Part shown: piece after piece, positions 7,191-11,430 of the stretch
Position numbering within the stretch: the first letter of the stretch is position 1
Layout: each line of letters opens with the position of its first letter
NCBI GenBank assembly: GCA_003484865.1
Contig: DMZT01000308.1
Coordinates: forward strand, 1 to 11,430
DNA length: 11,430 bases
DNA from: Stenotrophomonas sp.
GTDB taxonomy: Bacteria; Pseudomonadota; Gammaproteobacteria; Xanthomonadales; Xanthomonadaceae
Direction of reading: 5' to 3'
Translations under genes and position numbers: made by a program
Notes under the pieces: generated by a model
What the model was told of the DNA's origin: nothing
Databases searched by the model: none
Seen by the model: the letters and a program-made list of their open reading frames with translations, nothing else

Positions 7191-7627
7191 ATCTCCTGCT
7201 GGACCAGCTCGCACAGCCCACTCTCTTCGAAGCACACCTGGGCACGCAGGGTGCCGTTTACCGGTCCGGTGCCGGCGGCGACCGGCAGGCGCAGCTGACC
7301 GCGTTCGCTGAAGTAGGTATAGCGATACTCGCCGGCGAAACTGCGGCCGTGCCCTTCGCGCGGCGCGACCGAGTGCAGCGGTCCCTGCGCCTGTTCGCCA
7401 CCGGCCAGGGTCACCCGCGCCGCCCGCGGGCCGATCTGCGGTTGCTCGAAATCGGAGGCATACAGGATCCAACCCGGTTCGATGCGGGCGTCGATCACCA
7501 GCTCACGGGTGCCGTCGGGGCGCGCTTCCACGCGCGGATCGAGTGCGACTTTCGGGGTGTCGGCGGCGGCCGCGCCGAACGGGATGAGCAGCAACGCGGC
7601 AACCCACGGGGCAAGGCTGCGACTCAC
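7178..7627 (-). CDS. Stand-alone DsbD-alpha-like (DsbD N-terminal domain) periplasmic protein
   Basis: A 149-residue exported protein with signal peptide MSRSLAPWVAALLLIPFGAA, cut near AAA/ADTP. The rest resembles only the immunoglobulin-like N-terminal domain of DsbD: ARIEPGWILYASDF, then a beta-rich body and two C-terminal cysteines, C132 and C139, in VCFEESGLCELV. DsbD-alpha normally carries a Cys pair with five residues between; here six lie between. The transmembrane and thioredoxin domains of full DsbD are absent and no such gene is adjacent, so it must receive electrons from, or give them to, a partner, perhaps one of the two cluster thioredoxins. The GTG start overlaps the yceI stop (GTGA). 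The AGGAG directly before it is too close to serve this start, so translation is probably coupled. Confidence 0.82.
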   Translation of the reverse strand: MSRSLAPWVAALLLIPFGAAAADTPKVALDPRVEARPDGTRELVIDARIEPGWILYASDFEQPQIGPRAARVTLAGGEQAQGPLHSVAPREGHGRSFAGEYRYTYFSERGQLRLPVAAGTGPVNGTLRAQVCFEESGLCELVQQEIAAR

Positions 7628-8205
7628 TCCTTCGCCCCCTGGCCCTCGGTGGTGATGCGCAGCTGCACCTCGTCGGCGATATTGGGCAGGAACCCGGTCA
7701 GGCCGAACTCGCTGCGGCGGATGACGGCGGTGGCGTTGAAGCCGATCGTGGGCACCTTGCGGCTGGGATGCTCACCCACCTTGTTGAGGGTGGCGTCGAG
7801 TACGACCGGACGGGTCACCCCATGCAGCGTCAGATCACCGGTGATTTTCAGGCGGCCGGTGCCTTGCGGCACGACCGAGGTACTGCGGAAGCTGGCCTGC
7901 GGGTGCTTGGCGACATCGAACAGCTTGTCGCCCTTGACGATCTCGTCCAGTTTCGGGACGTGGGTGGCCAGCTCGGCCAGCGGCAGCTCCACCTGCACCT
8001 GCGACGCAGCGGGCTTGGCCGCATCGTAGATGAGCGTGCCGCTGCTGATCGCCGCGCGGCCGGTCGGGAAGGAGAAGCCGTTGTGGTTCCAGGTGAACAG
8101 CACATCGGTGTGGGTGGGGTCGAGCTGATAGGTCACCGGTGCGGCGGTCGCCACGGCGGGCACGGCGGCCGCGGTGAACAGGGCCAACAGGAGGGCAGTA
8201 CGCAT
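7624..8205 (-). CDS. YceI family periplasmic lipocalin-like protein
   Basis: A 193-residue exported protein. Signal peptide MRTALLLALFTAAAVPAVAT is cut about residue 21-22. The body shows the YceI pattern: YQLDPTHTDVLFTWNHNGFS at the start, LFDVAKHPQASFRS in the middle, GDLTLHGVTRPVVLDA and a C-terminal EFGLTGFLPNIADEVQLRI. The fold is a beta-barrel that in characterised members binds a polyisoprenoid or quinone-type ligand. The frame stays open to 8292 from a TTG, but 8205 is chosen because it starts the signal peptide and lies after a short purine stretch (AGAGAA). YceI proteins are often found beside cytochromes and stress enzymes, so a ligand or electron-carrier role beside the peroxidase is plausible but unproven. 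Confidence 0.94.
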   Translation of the reverse strand: MRTALLLALFTAAAVPAVATAAPVTYQLDPTHTDVLFTWNHNGFSFPTGRAAISSGTLIYDAAKPAASQVQVELPLAELATHVPKLDEIVKGDKLFDVAKHPQASFRSTSVVPQGTGRLKITGDLTLHGVTRPVVLDATLNKVGEHPSRKVPTIGFNATAVIRRSEFGLTGFLPNIADEVQLRITTEGQGAKE

Positions 8206-8292
8206 GTGAGGTTCTCTGGGCAGTGGCGCGCAGCCGCCCGCGGCATCACGAAGAGACCGTGCCGGGCAGGCAGCGCAGGAGCGGGTGAGCAA

Positions 8293-8311
8293 CGGCCAGA
8301 CGCGCTGGCCG
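8293..8311 (-). repeat. GC-rich stem-loop between the redoxin and yceI genes
   Basis: CGGCCAG (8293-8299) and CTGGCCG (8305-8311) form a perfect 7-bp stem with a 5-base loop, 10 bases after the redoxin stop. On the minus strand it is followed by TTGCTC, too poor in T for a strong intrinsic terminator. It may partly end or stabilise the redoxin message and so lower expression of yceI and the genes beyond. Confidence 0.45.
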
Positions 8312-8321
8312 CTGCAGCGGG

Positions 8322-9671
8322 TTACGGGGCGATCGCCAGTGATGTGGTCGTCGCCGGGGCGGCGGGAGCAGCGGCGCTGGCCGCGTACGGATCCGGTTCG
8401 GCGATCAGCCCATCAAGCAGGCTGTTGAAGCGGGTCACGTAGTCCTGGTGATACTCACCGGTGACCGTGCCGGTGTAGCCGGTATAGATCTCGCGGACCT
8501 TGCCGTCGCGGCCGATGATGATCGTGGTCGGGAAGGCGGCCATGTAATTGAGCCCCTTGAGTTTCTCGGTGGCGACTTTCTTGTCGGCGATACCGCCGAA
8601 CACGATGTCGTAACGGATGTCGAAATAATCCTTGAAGGTGGTCAGGGTCTTCTGGAAATAATCGAAGTTGTCTTCCTGCTCGAAGGCCACGGCCACCGCT
8701 TCCACCCCACGGTGCTGGTTCTGCTTGAACCACGGCGCCAGGAAGTAGGTCTGGTCGGTGCAGTTGGGGCACCAGGTGCCGATCACTTCAACGATCACCA
8801 CCTTGCCGCGGTACTTGTCGTCCTGAAGCGTGACCGGCTTGCCCTGCAGATCGGGGAAGCTGAAATCAATGCGATCCTGGCCATCCTTGAGGAAGGTGAG
8901 CTTGTACGGATCGGGCAGCTCCACCTTGTCGCTCTTCTCGGCCTCGAACTTGACCACGTTGTAAATGCCGCTGCCGAACGCGCCCTGGATGTTGCCGTCC
9001 TCATCGATCGTGCCGCGGATCAGCAACGGGCTCGGCCCGCTGAAGCCGGACAGATAGAAGCGGTTGCCCTGTACGGTGCCTTCCAGCTCGCGGGTGTCGC
9101 CAACGACGGTCATGAACACGCCGGAGAGGCGGTTTCCTTCCTGCTTGAGCAGGGCCACCTGGTTGCGCTTGTCCTGGCGGGCCGCCTTGTCGATGGTCTG
9201 CACGGCCCACTTGCCGCTGAGGTCCGCCGCGGGCGCCTCGTCCTGGCCTGGCTTGACGAAGCGCCATGCCGCGCCCTGTTCGGCGGTGAAGGCAAGGTTG
9301 CGCGCCCCGTTGCGGCTGGGCACCAGGTCCTTGTACTGGCCAACGAGGTGTCTGCCATCCTCGGAGACCTTGCCTTCCAGGACGGCATCGTAGGTGTTCA
9401 TCCGCACCGAAAATGTCCCGTCATCGCGCGGGGTGACCTTGAATTTGTCCGTGCGCGTGCCGTTGAGCAGGGTGAAGGTCGCGTCCTGCGCGCGCTTGCC
9501 CTTTACTTCGAAGTTGAAGGGGATGGGGTCGCCATCGATGGTGAATTCGCCACGCCACACGCCTTCGGCAGGAAACGGTGCTTTGGCGGCGGCCGCGGCA
9601 GGCAGGGCGAAGGCCAGGCTTGTAGCGAACAACAGGGTCGCGACGACGCGACCGGATAATGCCAGTGTCAT
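8322..9671 (-). CDS. Large secreted TlpA-like redoxin with beta-rich N-terminal half (WCPNC)
   Basis: A 449-residue exported thiol-disulfide oxidoreductase. Signal peptide MTLALSGRVVATLLFATSLA is cut around residues 28-30. Residues about 33-245 are beta-rich, with two related-looking segments: GVWRGEFTIDGDPIPFNFEV, and a later one from GKWAVQTID through GNRLSGVFMTVVGD. This looks lipocalin-like or like the N-terminal regions of large TlpA proteins. Residues about 266-425 are thioredoxin fold: VIGTWCPNCTDQTYF gives C301/C304 and AAFPTTIII the cis-proline P381. An Ala/Pro/Thr-rich tail (about 429-449) ends it. The CPNC active site differs from the CGPC of the second thioredoxin in the cluster. 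The frame is open to 9776, but the 9671 ATG is chosen for the signal peptide and GGAAG 7 bases upstream. It is the first gene of the minus-strand block. Confidence 0.93.
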   Translation of the reverse strand: MTLALSGRVVATLLFATSLAFALPAAAAAKAPFPAEGVWRGEFTIDGDPIPFNFEVKGKRAQDATFTLLNGTRTDKFKVTPRDDGTFSVRMNTYDAVLEGKVSEDGRHLVGQYKDLVPSRNGARNLAFTAEQGAAWRFVKPGQDEAPAADLSGKWAVQTIDKAARQDKRNQVALLKQEGNRLSGVFMTVVGDTRELEGTVQGNRFYLSGFSGPSPLLIRGTIDEDGNIQGAFGSGIYNVVKFEAEKSDKVELPDPYKLTFLKDGQDRIDFSFPDLQGKPVTLQDDKYRGKVVIVEVIGTWCPNCTDQTYFLAPWFKQNQHRGVEAVAVAFEQEDNFDYFQKTLTTFKDYFDIRYDIVFGGIADKKVATEKLKGLNYMAAFPTTIIIGRDGKVREIYTGYTGTVTGEYHQDYVTRFNSLLDGLIAEPDPYAASAAAPAAPATTTSLAIAP

Positions 9672-9750
9672 GAGAGTGCTTCCAGATAATCCCCTTGGTC
9701 GCGCCAAGTCGCCGGCGATGCAGCCCCCGTTCCACTGCATCCGCTGAAAG

Positions 9751-9791
9751 GCCATCCCTGGCCGGTCACGTGCCATCCCTGGCGTGACTGG
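9751..9791. promoter_or_regulatory. Compound operator-like site: direct repeats interleaved with an inverted repeat
   Basis: GCCATCCCTGGC occurs at 9751-9762 and again at 9772-9783, exactly 21 bases apart, about two helical turns. Each copy is itself a GCCA-N4-TGGC dyad. Interleaved with them is an inverted repeat CCGGTCACG (9762-9770) and CGTGACTGG (9783-9791), 8 of 9 pairs plus one wobble. A CACGTG lies at 9767-9772 and a second at 9800-9805. The site is 80-120 bases upstream of the redoxin ATG, a normal place for an activator or repressor. The repeats are read directly; that a regulator binds here is inference. Confidence 0.45.
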
Positions 9792-9875
9792 ATTATTGCC
9801 ACGTGAATGTCGTAAAAGTTCATCGCCGCTTGGTACGCATGTTCATCAGCATATTCAGCGGCGCGACGATGGCAG

Positions 9876-9899
9876 GCTGATAACCGTTTTGATATCAGC
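9876..9899. promoter_or_regulatory. Inverted repeat GCTGATA-N10-TATCAGC
   Basis: A perfect 7-bp inverted repeat with a 10-base AT-rich spacer, in the AT-rich part of the divergent gap. Further TCAGC half-motifs lie nearby at 9846-9850 and 9856-9860, 10 bases apart. The spacing is near one helical turn and fits binding by a dimeric regulator. It could control either flanking gene. Confidence 0.4.
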
Positions 9900-10044
9900 A
9901 CGCGCCGGTGCTGCCGGGTTGCGTATTTGCCGCCGCCCGCCACATCGAAGACCATGGCGGCCTGAAGCGCCCACTGGCCGGGCGCAATGCCGCAGGCAGG
10001 CCGAGCAGCACCGCCGCCGCGTGCCGATAGAGGAGCAAGTCATC

Positions 10045-10653
10045 GTGAAGCCCAGGGAAGGTATCCAGGTGTCGGTCTACACCCGTTGGCACCAGTTGGC
10101 GGTGCCGCTGGCATTCGTACTTGCTGCCGGCAGTTTCATGTTCATCGTGCTCAATCGTGGGCCGGTAGGCGTCGCGATCGTGGTCGCCATGGCGTGCCTG
10201 GTGATTCCGCCGTTGCTGGCCTTCCAGGGATTCCCTACCCGCAACGAGGTCATGATCATGCCCGACGGCCTGATGTTCTCGCGCCGCGACGCGGTGCCAT
10301 TCGATGCGCTCTCCAGCTGGGGCACCGATGATTATCTGAAGCTGGTGCGTCCCGGCCGGGTGACGCTGATGGTCAGCGCTGCCGATCTGCAGAGCCGGGA
10401 GCGCTTGCTGCGCGAGTTCCAGCAGGCGTTGGATGCCTGGCAGCGGAAACAGCCGGCACTGAGTAAGCCGATCCGCCGCACACACTTCTACGGCTCCGCG
10501 CGTGCCGCTGCCATCGGTGCGGTGATCATGGCGCTGGGAGCGGTGTGCATTGTCATGGCGCTGCGCTTGCGTGAGCCATCCATCGAGCTGGCGATCGTTG
10601 GCGCGCTCGGTGGGCTGTTCGGGATGTTCATGCTGCTCGGCCGACGGGTCTGA
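10045..10653 (+). CDS. Four-helix membrane protein with PH-like central domain
   Basis: I do not recognise a named family. The 202-residue product from a GTG start has two N-terminal hydrophobic helices (about 17-36 and 41-60), a soluble middle (about 62-150) and two C-terminal helices (about 154-173 and 180-198). The middle part, with NEVMIMPDGLMFSRRDAVPF, DALSSWGTDDYLKL and a later long helix ERLLREFQQALDAW, looks like a small bacterial PH-like domain inserted in a membrane protein. The frame is open from 9784, but the upstream part is arginine-rich and unlike a protein, while GTG at 10045 has AGGAG at 10031-10035, 9 bases upstream. It is transcribed away from the redoxin block and nothing ties it to that block in function. 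Confidence 0.8.
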   Translation: MKPREGIQVSVYTRWHQLAVPLAFVLAAGSFMFIVLNRGPVGVAIVVAMACLVIPPLLAFQGFPTRNEVMIMPDGLMFSRRDAVPFDALSSWGTDDYLKLVRPGRVTLMVSAADLQSRERLLREFQQALDAWQRKQPALSKPIRRTHFYGSARAAAIGAVIMALGAVCIVMALRLREPSIELAIVGALGGLFGMFMLLGRRV

Positions 10654-10769
10654 GCCGGGCAACGCGTCCACACGGTCTTGTTTTCAGCGTCTCGCGTATT
10701 TCACGAGCTCAAGCGCAGCCTGCCGATGCGAGCTGCATCCGCAGCGCATGAAAAGGAGTGCCATACGCT
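10654..10769. other. Short gap with probable promoter or leader of the right-hand gene
   Basis: This gap of 116 bases has a small T-rich patch (CTTGTTTTC, about 10678-10685) and an imperfect dyad CTCGCG (10691-10696) with CACGAG (10702-10707). AGGAG at 10754-10758 precedes the next ATG by 11 bases. No clear terminator for the upstream gene and no reliable promoter boxes were found. Confidence 0.35.
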
Positions 10770-11430
10770 ATGAATACCCGAGGCGATTACGCCCACCCCG
10801 AACCCGTCGCTGCGGCGACCGTCGCCGTGGTCACCCCACCGCCCGTGGTGGACCTGCCGCGCGATAGCGCGGTGTCATGGGGCGCGATTCTGGCCGGTGC
10901 CATTGCCGCCGCTGCGCTGTCACTGATTCTGGTGATTCTCGGCGTGGGCCTGGGCCTGTCGTCGGTGTCGCCGTGGTCGTTTGAAGGCGTGACGGCAGAA
11001 ACGTTTGGCTGGTCCAGCATCGCGTGGCTGACCTTTACCGCCATCGCCGCGTCCGGTCTGGGTGGCTATCTGGCTGGCCGCCTGCGCACGAAGTGGAGCA
11101 ACATCCACGGGGATGAGACCTACTTCCGCGACACCGCGCATGGGTTCGTCTCCTGGGCGGTGGCCACGTTGCTCACTGCCGCACTGCTGACCTCGGCCAT
11201 CGGCGGCATCCTGGGCGCCGGTGCCAAGGTTGCCGGCGCCACTGCCGGTGCCGCCGCCTCGACGGCAGGCGGTATCGCTGCCGCCGGTGCAGGCTCGGCT
11301 GCGATGGGCAGCGACCAGGGTGACGTGCAGTACTGGGTGGATTCACTCTTCCGTGCCAACCCGACCGCTGCGCAGCCCGCGCCGCCGGCCGGCCCGGCCG
11401 ACGCGTCGGCACCGGCACCGGTCGCCAACG
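10770..11430 (+). CDS. Membrane protein, 5' part only (cut by window edge)
   Basis: An open frame of 220 codons from the ATG at 10770, still open at the right edge. A proline-rich N-terminus (EPVAAATVAVVTPPPVVDLP) is followed by three hydrophobic stretches, about 36-63, 83-104 and 126-149. Between them are likely family-specific segments SGLGGYLAGRLRTKW and HGDETYFRDTAHGFVSWA. A glycine/alanine-rich run (about 148-180) and a proline/alanine-rich stretch near residue 200-218 follow. Similar proteins in other proteobacteria are, from memory, often left hypothetical or labelled PhnA-like without real support, so I give no function. The start has AGGAG 11 bases upstream. Confidence 0.85.
   Translation, partial: MNTRGDYAHPEPVAAATVAVVTPPPVVDLPRDSAVSWGAILAGAIAAAALSLILVILGVGLGLSSVSPWSFEGVTAETFGWSSIAWLTFTAIAASGLGGYLAGRLRTKWSNIHGDETYFRDTAHGFVSWAVATLLTAALLTSAIGGILGAGAKVAGATAGAAASTAGGIAAAGAGSAAMGSDQGDVQYWVDSLFRANPTAAQPAPPAGPADASAPAPVAN

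Larger units (their letters stand above)
9672..10044. promoter_or_regulatory. Divergent intergenic control region
   Basis: A 373-base gap between divergently read genes. Its middle (about 9790-9900) is more AT-rich than its flanks, as expected for a promoter region. It holds two copies of GCCATCCCTGGC, two CACGTG palindromes, an imperfect 9-bp inverted repeat and a GCTGATA/TATCAGC dyad, described as separate entries. I cannot assign confident -35/-10 boxes on either strand. The stretch 9905-10020 shows nothing further. An AGGAG at 10031-10035 serves the plus-strand gene. Confidence 0.55.

Noticed and set aside
8206..8292. An upstream extension of YceI from a TTG, containing three cysteines.
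   Set aside because: It would bury the clear signal peptide starting at 8205, and the TTG has no ribosome site.
8448..9659. A 403-codon plus-strand open frame opposite the redoxin.
   Set aside because: No domain signature and no ribosome site, while the opposite strand carries the CPNC redoxin with a signal peptide.
9668..9823. A 51-codon minus-strand ORF whose TGA overlaps the redoxin ATG, with an in-frame QGW repeat.
   Set aside because: Only about 60 percent of its third positions are G or C, clearly below the neighbouring genes, there is no good ribosome site, and the repeat is explained by the 12-base operator-like DNA repeats.
9784..10044. An 87-codon upstream extension of the PH-like membrane protein.
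   Set aside because: The extension is Arg/His-rich and not protein-like, and a GTG with a well-placed AGGAG lies at 10045.
1..11430. Scan for tRNA, rRNA, CRISPR, insertion sequence or prophage features.
   Set aside because: None seen by reading; no terminal inverted repeats with a transposase, no regular spacer array and no tRNA-like fold were apparent.

Overview
The window is GC-rich (by eye about two thirds G+C), with dense coding and strong G/C preference at third codon positions. Together with the gene types (periplasmic redoxins, a TonB-dependent receptor, YceI, a MauG-like peroxidase, a bacteriophytochrome) this suggests a gammaproteobacterium of the Xanthomonadaceae, Stenotrophomonas-like. 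The genus is inferred from overall look, not from a marker gene.

Layout. From about 37 to 9671 every gene lies on the minus strand and reads right to left. First comes a six-gene block: a 449-residue secreted redoxin with a WCPNC active site, a YceI lipocalin-like protein, a stand-alone DsbD-alpha-like domain, a di-haem cytochrome c peroxidase of MauG type, a small TlpA-like thioredoxin (WCGPC) and a TonB-dependent outer-membrane receptor. Two of the junctions overlap by 4 bases and one is 13 bases long. The gaps before yceI (117 bases) and before the receptor (144 bases) are longer, so one transcript is likely but not certain. After a 176-base gap follows a bacteriophytochrome histidine kinase and its single-domain response regulator, coupled by an ATGA overlap. 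On the plus strand, beyond a 373-base regulatory-looking gap (9672-10044), are a four-helix membrane protein with a PH-like middle and the first 220 codons of an unrelated membrane protein that runs off the right edge.

How it may work. Every product of the six-gene block carries an export signal, so the block describes an envelope redox module. A receptor brings something through the outer membrane, a MauG-like di-haem enzyme performs an oxidation, two thioredoxin-fold proteins with different active sites and a DsbD-alpha-like domain handle thiols or disulfides, and YceI may carry a lipid or quinone-type ligand. The substrate cannot be read from the sequence. The phytochrome/regulator pair is a complete red/far-red two-component sensor by its motifs, but no haem oxygenase to make biliverdin is in the window.

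The points most worth a second look are the six-gene periplasmic redox/TonB cluster as a unit, a 24-codon cysteine-bearing ORF between the TlpA and receptor genes, a perfect stem-loop that holds one gene's stop codon in its loop just before the peroxidase start, and a compound direct/inverted-repeat operator-like region upstream of the redoxin gene. No tRNA, rRNA, CRISPR array, insertion sequence or prophage gene was seen.
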